Both the position numbers and the translations under genes were made by a program. From Primorskyibacter marinus (GTDB lineage Bacteria; Pseudomonadota; Alphaproteobacteria; Rhodobacterales; Rhodobacteraceae): a stretch of DNA of 64,000 nt. Shown in pieces: positions 25,246-33,353 of this stretch. Location: contig NZ_QJSD01000006.1 in NCBI RefSeq assembly GCF_003313245.1, positions 105,279-169,278 on the forward strand. The letters run 5' to 3'. Numbering within the stretch: position 1 is the stretch's first letter; every line of letters begins with the position of its first letter. The notes under the pieces were generated by a model. The model saw only the letters and a program-made list of their open reading frames with translations. It searched no databases and was not told where the DNA came from.

Positions 25246-27006
25246 TTAGCCGTCCGACTTTGGCAGTTTGAACACGAAAATCGAGTTGCCTGCACCACTT
25301 GGTAGCGGCACCTCTGGAAACATCGACGCCGCGCTTGATGCAGCTGCGCTATATCCTGTCGGAACAACGAGATACTGTTCTCCGTCCACTTCGAATGTGG
25401 AAGGCGAACCGCCGATAGGCGCGTTCAGGCGCTGGCTCCAAAGAACCTCGCCTGTGGTATCATCCCACGCTTTGATATAGCGCCCAGCGTCGCCACCGAA
25501 CACCAGACCGCCCGCCGTCGCAATCACTGACGATGTTGGAATTGTCCGCTGACGGTGCTGCCAGGCATGGCTGCCTTGCTCTGGGTTAACCGAAATGGCA
25601 TCCACAAGACCGGCCTGATCGATACCTTCGGGCAGAACCCGCGGACCGAATTTCAATGAACCAGTGGAGTTACCAGCGGTAAATTCGGTCTGAATGGGTG
25701 TCGTGGTGTTACATGCTTCGGTCAAAGGCACATAAAAGCTGCCGGTACGCGGCGAGTAGGCACCTGCCTGCCACAGCTTGCCACCGGAAACCGATACGCA
25801 GGCCAGGTGGGACTCACCCACTGCTGAGGATACGAGATCTTCGTTGATGTGAACTTTGCCATCGTCGTCAATCTTGGTCACAACATTCTGGTAAACGGTT
25901 TCAAGCGACCACAGGTATTTTCCTGTGTCCCGATCCAATGCAAAAGCGATACCGTTTTTACCAGGAACGGACACAACCATCTTGTGCTTTTTACCGTCGA
26001 TTTCCTGGTCGACCAGCACACGCTCAAACGGGCTATCGAGATCCCAGTTGTCGCGTGGCAAGTGTTGGAAGTACCACTTCAATTCGCCGGTATCCGCATC
26101 CAGCGCCAAGGTCGAGTTGGTATAAAGCACGTCACCGTCGCCCGAACCACGAACCAGTTCGGCATATGGTGCCGGCATCCCCACGCCCCAGAAGGTCATA
26201 TTCGTTTCAGGATCATAGGACCCAACAGCCCAAGGCGTGCCACCCCAGCGGTTTTCTGGCGGCACATCCCCCCAGCTTTCGCCCTGGGCGGGATTGTTCG
26301 GATCGTCCAGCGTGTTGAAGCGCCACAGTTCTTCACCGGTTTCCGCGTCATGCGCAGCGATGAAACAACCACCCGCCGTGCCCGCAATGGAGCAACCCGA
26401 AATCGCCGAGATTACCTTGCCGTTCACAACCAGCGGGCCGACAGTGTAGCTGTAACCTTTGGAGTTATCGAACGCTTGGGTTTCCCAAACAGTTTTGCCA
26501 GTGGTCGCTTCCAGCGCAACAATCTTGGCGTCTACAGTGGTCAGGTAAACCTTGTCTTCATACAGCGCGATAGAGTTTTTCTGTCGACGTGACTGATAAT
26601 TCAGGTAGCCCCAGCTTTTGGGAACTTCGGCCAGCGCGTGGCGGTATTCCCACAACAAATCGCCGCTTTTGGCGTCTAGCGCCTGAACGATCGAATTGTT
26701 GGTGTTGATGAACATGATGCCATCGTGTTCCAGCGCGGTGGTCTGTTGCAAACCAACGTCGGCCATCGGCCAAGCCCAGGCAAGCTCGAGATCGGCAACA
26801 GTATCTTTGTTGATCGTGTCCAGATTGCTGTAACCGTGGTTATCAATCGTGCCGCGCCACATCAGCCAATCGCCGGCTGGCGGGTTCATAATCATTTCGT
26901 CGGTGACGGCCGAATAAACGCGCTCATCCTCTTGCGCGAAAACGGGGCTCGCCAACGCCAATCCGGCGCTCAGCGTAAGGATCGACGGTTTCAGATAGAA
27001 TTGCAT
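25246..27006 (-). CDS. PQQ-dependent dehydrogenase (quinoprotein) with atypical metal site
   Basis: 586 residues from the ATG at 27006 (GGGAAGG seven bases upstream); the longer frame to 27258 is not family-like. A signal peptide (1-24, ending PVFAQ) is followed by a PQQ beta-propeller with tryptophan-docking repeats (ALDADTGELKWYFQ, AWDDTTGEVLWSQ). The catalytic-type Asp is in NWDLD (Asp322), and Asp324 sits where lanthanide-dependent enzymes have their extra Asp. However, the usual Asn ligand segment GTGNP is GVGMP (Met277), and the usual GAE glutamate region is GCSIAGTAGGC (Cys205, Cys214). The vicinal Cys pair of methanol dehydrogenase is absent. Periplasmic alcohol or aldehyde oxidation is inferred; the substrate is unknown. 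The electron acceptor is probably the adjacent cytochrome c. Confidence 0.88.
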   Translation of the reverse strand: MQFYLKPSILTLSAGLALASPVFAQEDERVYSAVTDEMIMNPPAGDWLMWRGTIDNHGYSNLDTINKDTVADLELAWAWPMADVGLQQTTALEHDGIMFINTNNSIVQALDAKSGDLLWEYRHALAEVPKSWGYLNYQSRRQKNSIALYEDKVYLTTVDAKIVALEATTGKTVWETQAFDNSKGYSYTVGPLVVNGKVISAISGCSIAGTAGGCFIAAHDAETGEELWRFNTLDDPNNPAQGESWGDVPPENRWGGTPWAVGSYDPETNMTFWGVGMPAPYAELVRGSGDGDVLYTNSTLALDADTGELKWYFQHLPRDNWDLDSPFERVLVDQEIDGKKHKMVVSVPGKNGIAFALDRDTGKYLWSLETVYQNVVTKIDDDGKVHINEDLVSSAVGESHLACVSVSGGKLWQAGAYSPRTGSFYVPLTEACNTTTPIQTEFTAGNSTGSLKFGPRVLPEGIDQAGLVDAISVNPEQGSHAWQHRQRTIPTSSVIATAGGLVFGGDAGRYIKAWDDTTGEVLWSQRLNAPIGGSPSTFEVDGEQYLVVPTGYSAAASSAASMFPEVPLPSGAGNSIFVFKLPKSDG

Positions 27007-27067
27007 GAAATACCTTCCCAGAGTCGTTTGGTTTGTTTCACATCGCGTCAGGCAATGTCGAAAACTA

Positions 27068-27655
27068 TCACTGCGCAACGCTTGGCAGTTCACTGCCCCA
27101 AGTATACGCCTGCGGCACACCGTTCCCCGTCGCGTCACCCTCCGCAGAACCTGCGAACATATCGCTGCCCGGCAATGGCTTTCCCCAAGTGTACGCTTGG
27201 GGCACTGCAACGGTTGAATCCGCATTGGTGGCTTCAGAAACGTTGGTGGTTGCCGCAACAGATGTCACTGCGACAAGGTCGATGGAATCCAAGACGTCAT
27301 AGTCCACAACCAACGCATCTTCACCCGGCTGCGCGCCGTTATGGGCAAGAATATAGGCCATGATTGCGAGGTATTGATCCTCGGGCAGCTCTCCGGGGGC
27401 TTGGGGCGGCATTGACACCGAGATCATATCAAACAGCCCTCCTGCCGTGCTGAAGTTTTGCATGGTTTCCGCGCTCAGAGCTGGGGCTTCTTTACCTTCT
27501 AGGTCAGTGCCGTGGCATTGAGAGCATTGCGCCCCATAGAGTGCTTTGCCCCTGTCCGCCTGTTCCTGGGTGAAACCTGCCGCATTGGCCACTATGGGGA
27601 CGATTGCTGCAATCATAGCGCAGACTACCAGCTTACAAGATCGTGTTGTATTCAA
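27068..27655 (-). CDS. Periplasmic cytochrome c with repeated C-terminal peptide
   Basis: 195 residues from a TTG at 27655 with GGAGG at a 5-base spacing; the ATG at 27760 lies upstream of this site and gives a non-signal N-terminus. A signal peptide (about 1-26, ending VANAA) precedes a class I cytochrome c domain: heme motif CSQCH (Cys44, Cys47, His48) and probable Met82 ligand in SMPPQAPG. The domain ends near residue 108. The remaining 85 residues are low in charge, Ala/Val/Thr-rich, and contain the identical octapeptide VPQAYTWG at 151-158 and 180-187. The gene is 61 bases upstream of the quinoprotein, so it is the likely electron acceptor. Confidence 0.83.
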   Translation of the reverse strand: MNTTRSCKLVVCAMIAAIVPIVANAAGFTQEQADRGKALYGAQCSQCHGTDLEGKEAPALSAETMQNFSTAGGLFDMISVSMPPQAPGELPEDQYLAIMAYILAHNGAQPGEDALVVDYDVLDSIDLVAVTSVAATTNVSEATNADSTVAVPQAYTWGKPLPGSDMFAGSAEGDATGNGVPQAYTWGSELPSVAQ

Positions 27656-27830
27656 TTGGTCCTCCGTATCATCAACCAATGTCCTCGACAGAAGAACGTC
27701 AGAACGAGAGCGTTCTGGAAATGCCGACTTCCCGTTGCCGGAAGGTCGTTGGCCTATCATGAATCACGCTCCGCATGGTGACAATGCCGTGATGTGAATA
27801 TGATACATTGGTTTTTCGGATAGTCGGCAC

Positions 27831-28640
27831 TCAGTCAGCGACGGGCAGACCATATTGTGATCTGAGGTCGTCCAGTCGTCCGTCCTCGTCCATATCGGAA
27901 AGGGCATGTGCGAAGGCGCGGCGCAACTCGACATCGCCCTTCCAGAACCCAAGCGCAAAGGACTGGCGCGCGACGCCTTCAGCCTTGAACCACGCGGAGG
28001 TCAGGTCAGTGCGATCTTGGGCCAACCGATCTGCGATCCCCTTATCGGCCAAACCGATCCGCACGCGCCCCGTTGTAAGTGCTGCTATCAAGGCTGCCTC
28101 GTCACGGACCAGCACGACATCAGCCTTTTCGGCTCGCAAAATCTGGCTTAGCGCCAAACGATCCAACCCTGGAGCAGGCAGAACAGCAACGCTCTCTCTC
28201 GGCTCTGGCACAAGGGTATTCGGCCGGATAACGCCCCAGCCCATTTGGACATCTGTGGGAAGCGTCTGCAAAAACCCACGGGTTTCCTCTGAATCCACGA
28301 TACCGCCTGCGATCACATCGCACTGGCTTCGGCTCAGCCGCCAGTTGCGCGGATTGAAATCGGCCCCCATCGCCGAAACGACCCGCGTTTTCAATGTGAT
28401 CCCCATGCTTTCGCTCAACTCCAGCATCAGCCCCACATCAAATCCGGGATATGTTGGATCGCCGGTGACCAAAGGGGGACGGCTTGGCGGAATACACACG
28501 CGCAACGTGCCGCGCCTTTTTATCTCTGACAAGGATGTATCCGCAGGAACGTAGGATAGCCCGAACATCAATAGCGACACCACCGCAACGTTTATCACCA
28601 CAGGACGCCACCGGAACGGGCTGTGAAAACGCGGTGCCAT
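27831..28640 (-). CDS. Membrane-anchored solute-binding-like protein of the PQQ module
   Basis: 269 residues from the ATG at 28640, which shares bases with the permease stop (TGATG). One N-terminal membrane segment or uncleaved signal (VVINVAVVSLLMFGLSYV) precedes a family 3 binding-protein fold: LSEIKRRGTLRVCIPPS, YPGFDVGLMLELSESMG, SQCDVIAGGIVDSEET, and a closing LSDMDEDGRLDDLRSQYGLP. It resembles the quinoprotein-associated binding proteins and is distinct from the copy at 24.3 kb. Operon position after the ABC permease suggests a role with the exporter or in dehydrogenase activation; this is inference. Confidence 0.72.
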   Translation of the reverse strand: MAPRFHSPFRWRPVVINVAVVSLLMFGLSYVPADTSLSEIKRRGTLRVCIPPSRPPLVTGDPTYPGFDVGLMLELSESMGITLKTRVVSAMGADFNPRNWRLSRSQCDVIAGGIVDSEETRGFLQTLPTDVQMGWGVIRPNTLVPEPRESVAVLPAPGLDRLALSQILRAEKADVVLVRDEAALIAALTTGRVRIGLADKGIADRLAQDRTDLTSAWFKAEGVARQSFALGFWKGDVELRRAFAHALSDMDEDGRLDDLRSQYGLPVAD

Positions 28641-29440
28641 CAGGTACGGCGAAATTCGAATAATGCCACCTGAAAAAAGACCAACCCAAGCAAAAGGATA
28701 AGTGTTGGTCCGATGTGGGCAGGAAACTGATTGAAACCGATCAATATGCCACGCAGGAAATCCACCGCATAAGTAATCGGATTGATGCGCATCGCCGCAA
28801 CCAACCATTCAGGATAAACTATGATTGATTGTGTTCGACTAAGACTTGGATCAAGCGGAAAAACAGAGCTTGAGGTGAAATACAGCGGCAGGATCAGAGT
28901 GTTGGAGAACACACCGAACCCCTCGAAATTACGCACCCTGTTGGCAAGGATCACGCCAAATGCGGTCAAAGTGAAACTAAGGCAGAACATTGCCAGCAGG
29001 GCCAACGCAATCTGCCCCGGCATCAGCGAAATATCCGCAAATCGCGCAAGGATCAAAACGATCGACCCATGCACGGTGGCAATTGTGCTGCCACCCAGAA
29101 TCTTGGCCAACAGGATCAAAGGGGTCGGCAGGGGCGACACTAGAATTTCCCGCAAAAACCCAAATTGCCGGTCCCATATGACAGACACCGCGAACAGAAT
29201 CGATGTGTACATAATGTTAAGGACAATCACCGCAGGAAACAGAAACTGTACATAGGTATACGGCAGAACGACCCGCACCTCACCATAGACTTCGCCGCGA
29301 AAATACGGGTTCAATCCGATCCCCAGCACCAACAACCAAATCAAGGGGCGCGACACCCCCCCGATGATCTGACCGCGGTCACGCAACGCACGCACAACTT
29401 CGCGCAACCAAATTCCATACATTCCGCGTAGCCAAATCAA
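28640..29440 (-). CDS. ABC-2 type permease of the PQQ-alcohol-dehydrogenase-associated transporter
   Basis: 266 residues with six hydrophobic helices and the ABC-2 signature regions RPLIWLLVLGIGLNP near the N-terminus, REILVSPLPTPLILLAKILGG in the middle and NPITYAVDFLRG near the C-terminus. ABC-2 permeases of this type, paired with a DrrA-like ATPase, are repeatedly found beside PQQ dehydrogenases (PedC-like). The start is a TTG at 29440 overlapping the stop of the upstream degenerate ABC frame; an ATG at 29422 is the alternative. Confidence 0.83.
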   Translation of the reverse strand: MIWLRGMYGIWLREVVRALRDRGQIIGGVSRPLIWLLVLGIGLNPYFRGEVYGEVRVVLPYTYVQFLFPAVIVLNIMYTSILFAVSVIWDRQFGFLREILVSPLPTPLILLAKILGGSTIATVHGSIVLILARFADISLMPGQIALALLAMFCLSFTLTAFGVILANRVRNFEGFGVFSNTLILPLYFTSSSVFPLDPSLSRTQSIIVYPEWLVAAMRINPITYAVDFLRGILIGFNQFPAHIGPTLILLLGLVFFQVALFEFRRT

Positions 29441-29883
29441 TGCTGTAACACCCCATTCTCACTGCGCCCGAAGAAGTCGGAATTGGAATCGTTCAGAACA
29501 ATCTCACGCAGCTGGCCGCATATATGATTGCGCAATGTGTGACATTCTGAGTGCGCCTGAAGCTGTGTGATGGATTGATCAGGCGCAAAAGGCAACAAAG
29601 CATCTTCGTGAAACCAGCCGGGGCGCGGAGACATCAGAACCAACCGGTCCCCAAGGGTCTGCCCCTCATCAACACTGTGCTTGTCACACAGGACAGTTGG
29701 GCAGCGCGCTGGGGTGAGCCGTACTATTTCTTCCTGCATCAATTCACACGATTGTACATCCTGGCTGGCAAGAGGCTCATCCCTCAGGATGATCGGCACC
29801 TCGGCGGCCAAGGGCAACGGTTGCTTCATACCACCCGACAATTTACCAGGATACATGGCTTCAACCGTCGACAGCCCGACCAA
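29437..29883 (-). pseudogene. Degenerate ABC ATPase fragment (SsuB/NrtD/TauB-like)
   Basis: 148 codons corresponding to the C-terminal half of a nitrate/sulfonate-type ABC ATPase. LSGGMKQ is intact, but the following residues (PLPLAAEVPIILRDEPLASQD) are altered from the usual RVALARAL...LLMDEPFGALD pattern. HSVDE and LVLMSPRPG are recognisable, as is the LRNHICGQLRE tail. Walker A and the whole N-terminal half are absent; the frame begins just after a stop-containing stretch. It lies inside the PQQ-module operon between its own ATPase and permease genes, so it looks like a leftover of an inserted or replaced importer. Confidence 0.7.
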
Positions 29884-29919
29884 GCCCGACTAGCGGCGCG
29901 CTCGATTTAAGCAAGGCGG

Positions 29920-30870
29920 TCACGATGCGCGCCCTTTCTCGCTTGCCCGCTCAACACGATCCCGCAGCTCGCGACCCGTCAAGGACAAAAAAACGCTGGC
30001 CAATGTTGCGCTTTCGACTTCCAGGCTGCTGACATCGCGGCCAAAGGCTTTCAGAAACTGATCAATCTCGCTGTTCTTTGAAATGGGAACAGACAGGGTG
30101 TTATCGGTGGCTTGTGCCTTTGGCCACACGCCCGTGATCTTGTCCATTGCCTCTTTGCTGCGCGGTTTCACCAAAAGACGGGTCGTGCCATGCTTTGCCT
30201 TGAGATCAAACGGGGCACCGTTCGCGATGATTTGGCCGTGATCGATGATGGACACCTGATCGAAATGTTCGACCTCTTCGGTGTAATGGGTCGTGACCAG
30301 TACCGTAAGGCCGGTGTCACGGCTTAGTCGATCCAAATAAAGCCAAATCCGATCCCGTGTTTGAGTGTCCAGCCCGGTGGTCGGTTCATCCAGGAAAAGG
30401 ATGCGTGGCTTATGCAGGAGGGCGCGGGCAATCTCAAGACGCCGCTTCATTCCGCCTGACAAGCTGCGCACGACTGTGTTGCGCCAATCTGTCAGCTCGA
30501 CAAGGTTGAGCATCACTTCGATCTGCGCCCTGCGGGCCTTGCGCGTCATTCCATAGACAAGCCCATGAAATTCCAGATTTTCTGCCACGCTCAGCCGAGT
30601 ATCCAGACTGCTATCCTGAAAAACGACGCCAATTTGCGCGCGTGCCACCATAGTCTGGCGCACAACATCATGCCCCGCCACGATGGCTTTGCCGGAATCT
30701 GGCGATGTCAGCCCGCACAAAATATTGACAAGAGTAGTCTTGCCGGCACCGTTCGGCCCCAGCAGGGCGGCGCGCTGCCCTTCCTCAATGGTGAGGTTGA
30801 TCCCTTTGAGAACATTTCGGGCACCAAGTTGTTTTGCGAGGCTCTCAACCGAAATCGCCGCTATCGGCAT
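29920..30870 (-). CDS. ABC transporter ATP-binding protein (DrrA-like) of the PQQ module
   Basis: About 316 residues from the ATG at 30870 (an earlier ATG at 30924 adds 18 residues). Walker A GPNGAGKTTL, Q-loop GVVFQDSSLD, signature LSGGMKRRLEIARALL, Walker [13 protein letters not shown] and the H-loop TTHYTEE are complete. A C-terminal regulatory extension of about 100 residues is typical of DrrA/NatA-type exporter ATPases. It would drive the ABC-2 permease at 28.6-29.4 kb. The LysR regulator lies just upstream on the same strand. Substrate unknown. Confidence 0.87.
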   Translation of the reverse strand: MPIAAISVESLAKQLGARNVLKGINLTIEEGQRAALLGPNGAGKTTLVNILCGLTSPDSGKAIVAGHDVVRQTMVARAQIGVVFQDSSLDTRLSVAENLEFHGLVYGMTRKARRAQIEVMLNLVELTDWRNTVVRSLSGGMKRRLEIARALLHKPRILFLDEPTTGLDTQTRDRIWLYLDRLSRDTGLTVLVTTHYTEEVEHFDQVSIIDHGQIIANGAPFDLKAKHGTTRLLVKPRSKEAMDKITGVWPKAQATDNTLSVPISKNSEIDQFLKAFGRDVSSLEVESATLASVFLSLTGRELRDRVERASEKGRAS

Positions 30871-30987
30871 AGTATCGCCACGATATTCCCTCCATTGAGA
30901 AAATCTCTCACCATCAACAATCACATCTCGGAGACCTGCGAAACCTAAACTTACATAAGAAAACGCAATAGCAGGAATTGCATCTGT

Positions 30988-32019
30988 TTACTCAGCAGCG
31001 GACACGATGGCAGGCCCAACAGCCGTTGCACAAGGATCAGTCATCGAGACACGCTTAAGGTCGGCCAGCTGCCTCTCGCCTTCAAACTCGCTTCTTACGT
31101 CCTCGCACAGCCGTTTTTGAAACGCGACAAATGCTGGGATGGATTGGTAATGTTTGGGGGCAACAAAGCTAACGTTGAACCGGGCACCGTCGATTTCATA
31201 CATACGGACGCGGCTGCGCAACTCTTGAGGAAGACGTATAGTCAACGACAAAGGCACATGAGCCGTGGCCAAACCCTCCGCAACAAGCCGCGCAGCACCC
31301 ACATTTTCGGGACAACGAAAAAATGGCATCGCAAGCGGCAGGTGGCTGCGAAACCATCCCTGAGTGTGATCTCTCCACGGGGCCAATGTGCCCAAGTCAA
31401 CATAGCGTTTCAAGGCAACATAATTCGGCTCTTCCGGGGCTTTACAGGTATTTATAACGGTTTGAATCACCTCGTGCGGGATTGCCTCGGGCACCAGCCA
31501 GACGGTGCGATCGCTGAAAACTCTTGTGACGTGAAGATTGGAGTTCCTACCTGTCAAAAAGGCTTCGTTCACGACACCGCAATTGATCTGATGCATGGAC
31601 AACATGTCCAAGACATCGGAAGAGTTTCGGCTGCCGACAAATTCCAAGCCGCCTATTTTGGGGTCCGAAACCGCCAATTCCGCCACTTTGTTAAAGAACC
31701 AAAGACGAAGCGCGTAGGGCGAACTGAAACGCAGTTGAATGCGGTCTTGTTTAAAATGGGTTTCATGAAAAATCTCGGCAGAGGCATGTCGATCGAGAAT
31801 ATCGACGGCAAACTGATACCAGTACTCCCCCGGCGCCGTCAGATGAAACACCGAGCTTCGCCCGCGCACGAACAATTGAGTGTCCAGAGATTTTTCCATC
31901 TTGGCAATCTGCTGTGACAGAGTCGGTTGAGAAAGCCCCACCAAGCGTGCAGCTTGGCTGATCGAACCTGTGGTTACGACCGCCTTTAGAATTTCAAGCT
32001 GCTTTAATGTAGGAGACAT
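30988..32019 (-). CDS. LysR-family transcriptional regulator
   Basis: About 343 residues from the ATG at 32019 (MSPTLKQLEILKAV); an ATG at 32031 is equally possible, and the frame to 32136 is not family-like. The winged helix is at residues 3-62 (GSISQAARLVGLSQPTLSQQIAKMEK), followed by a periplasmic-binding-like effector domain (about 95-300). It precedes the PQQ-module ABC genes by 117 bases on the same strand, making it the likely local regulator. Confidence 0.83.
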   Translation of the reverse strand: MSPTLKQLEILKAVVTTGSISQAARLVGLSQPTLSQQIAKMEKSLDTQLFVRGRSSVFHLTAPGEYWYQFAVDILDRHASAEIFHETHFKQDRIQLRFSSPYALRLWFFNKVAELAVSDPKIGGLEFVGSRNSSDVLDMLSMHQINCGVVNEAFLTGRNSNLHVTRVFSDRTVWLVPEAIPHEVIQTVINTCKAPEEPNYVALKRYVDLGTLAPWRDHTQGWFRSHLPLAMPFFRCPENVGAARLVAEGLATAHVPLSLTIRLPQELRSRVRMYEIDGARFNVSFVAPKHYQSIPAFVAFQKRLCEDVRSEFEGERQLADLKRVSMTDPCATAVGPAIVSAAE

Positions 32020-32259
32020 TTTGATCCACATTCTGGAACTAAGATACGGTCCATAAACAGAGCTCCATCGTTGCATGGCCAGGGCGTGGCTTGATAGTGA
32101 TGCGGCTCGATCACCGTAAGATGTTGTAAATGCCACACAAGCTCAACGTGAATTGTCTTGGCAACGTCCCGAAGCAAAATGGCCGTGATGATGTGACGGC
32201 CTCAAGCTGGCAAGGCGGGTCCGCAATGATGCACAATGATGCACAAAGAAGGACGGTCA

Positions 32260-32361
32260 TGCCGAAGATTGTCACCGTTGGGCGCGATCTGGCGAAGAAC
32301 ATGTTCCAGATGCACGGATCCGGTGCTTCAGTACGGCGCAAGTCGCTGAAACGAGGCCCTA
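32260..32361 (+). pseudogene. IS110-family transposase N-terminal remnant
   Basis: Beginning at an ATG, about 34 codons read PKIVTVGRDLAKNMFQMHG followed by a Ser-Ala-Ser turn and RRKSLKR, the first strand of the RuvC-like domain of IS110-type transposases (usual form VGIDLAKNVFQ). The frame then loses similarity. The second Asp-region and C-terminal domain are absent, so only a scar remains, at the border between the PQQ module and the molybdenum hydroxylase island. Confidence 0.7.
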
Positions 32362-32527
32362 GCAGGCAAAGCGGCTACAAATCCAAAGGCACCTCAAACC
32401 ATAGAATGCGGAAGGTCAGTCGGTCTCACGCTGCGTTGCACAGACACTGACCTTCTGCGAAATTTGGAGAGTTCCCGTTGACCGATCGGTGTGCCCAAAG
32501 GGCGTCAACTGCGCGCGTTGCCTCAAG

Positions 32528-33205
32528 TCAGAACTCCTGCCTGTTTGTTTGACGAGTGCCGTGAAGGACGCCTTCGAAGAAATTCGCCACGGTGGCCCGC
32601 ACGGTCGCCTCCACGTTGATCTCGAGTGGAATGTTGTAGACGTATTTTCGGATGGCGATGTAAAATACCGCCCCGTGCAGGCCCCAGAAGAGCTCGACCT
32701 CTTCCGCAGGAGGGGTATCTGATGGGGGCGGGGCTTCGGGCCCGCCACGAGATTCGCGTAGCTCCTGTGCTGCGGGCTCGATGATCCTTGTCCGGATGAT
32801 GTCGAGATAGCGTTCGGTTAATCCGTAGGACTTCAGCCCCGAGGACACGAATAGCCGGACCCAGTCATAGTCGAAGACCCGTTCGGCATAAGCGACGTAG
32901 AACTGTGTCAGCCGCTCTTGCAGCGGACGATCGCGGTCGAGAATCAGTTGCTCCCACTCCGGGTTCCAACGCTTCAGATAGACGTGATCGTAGACCCGCT
33001 CGATCAGCGCGTCCTTGCTGTCGAAGTGGCGGTAAATCACCGCGTGCGAGACTCCCATCCGCTTGGCAAGTTCGCGCGTCTGGCCCTCAAAACCCGATTC
33101 CGCGAAGAACCGGACAGCCTCCTCAACGATCAGTTTTTCGCGCTCTGCGGCGCGCATGTTTTTGCGGCGCGGACGCCCGGTATCGGTCTTTGGGTCTGAC
33201 ATCAT
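32528..33205 (-). CDS. TetR-family transcriptional regulator
   Basis: 225 residues from the ATG at 33205 (or the adjacent ATG at 33202, better spaced from GAGG). A basic N-terminus (GRPRRKNMRAAEREK) leads into a TetR helix-turn-helix (about residues 20-66, with KRMGVSHAVIYRHFDSKDALIERVYDH). The C-terminal domain is all-helical and ends with a Glu-rich dimerisation region. It diverges from the molybdenum hydroxylase operon, and two matching 14-bp inverted repeats flank the promoter between them, so it is probably their repressor, released by the pathway substrate or a metabolite. Confidence 0.88.
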   Translation of the reverse strand: MMSDPKTDTGRPRRKNMRAAEREKLIVEEAVRFFAESGFEGQTRELAKRMGVSHAVIYRHFDSKDALIERVYDHVYLKRWNPEWEQLILDRDRPLQERLTQFYVAYAERVFDYDWVRLFVSSGLKSYGLTERYLDIIRTRIIEPAAQELRESRGGPEAPPPSDTPPAEEVELFWGLHGAVFYIAIRKYVYNIPLEINVEATVRATVANFFEGVLHGTRQTNRQEF

Positions 33206-33246
33206 GCGGCCTCTTTTTGATGGAATGATAACGGAATTCAAAAAAG

Positions 33247-33260
33247 TAACCAAGTGGTCA
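33247..33260. promoter_or_regulatory. TetR-type operator, site 1 (imperfect)
   Basis: TAACC-AAGT-GGTCA, the same 5-4-5 layout as site 2 with one mismatch between arms. It lies just upstream of the proposed -35 box of the molybdenum hydroxylase promoter. Confidence 0.55.
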
Positions 33261-33267
33261 TTTTCTC

Positions 33268-33297
33268 TTGACCTGCGTTCGACGCGATGCTTTAGAT
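33268..33297 (+). promoter_or_regulatory. Candidate promoter of the molybdenum hydroxylase operon
   Basis: TTGACC (33268-33273) and TTAGAT (33292-33297) with an 18-base spacer, bracketed by the two inverted repeats. It reads toward the FAD-subunit gene starting at 33354. Confidence 0.45.
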
Positions 33298-33300
33298 AAG

Positions 33301-33314
33301 TGACCAATCGGTCA
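33301..33314. promoter_or_regulatory. TetR-type operator, site 2 (perfect)
   Basis: TGACC-AATC-GGTCA is a perfect 5-bp inverted repeat with a 4-base centre, overlapping the expected transcription start. Centre-to-centre distance to site 1 is 54 bases, close to five helical turns. Confidence 0.6.
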
Positions 33315-33353
33315 TTTGTGTTCAGGGGACTTTCGACCGGAGAGGGAGGGGAA

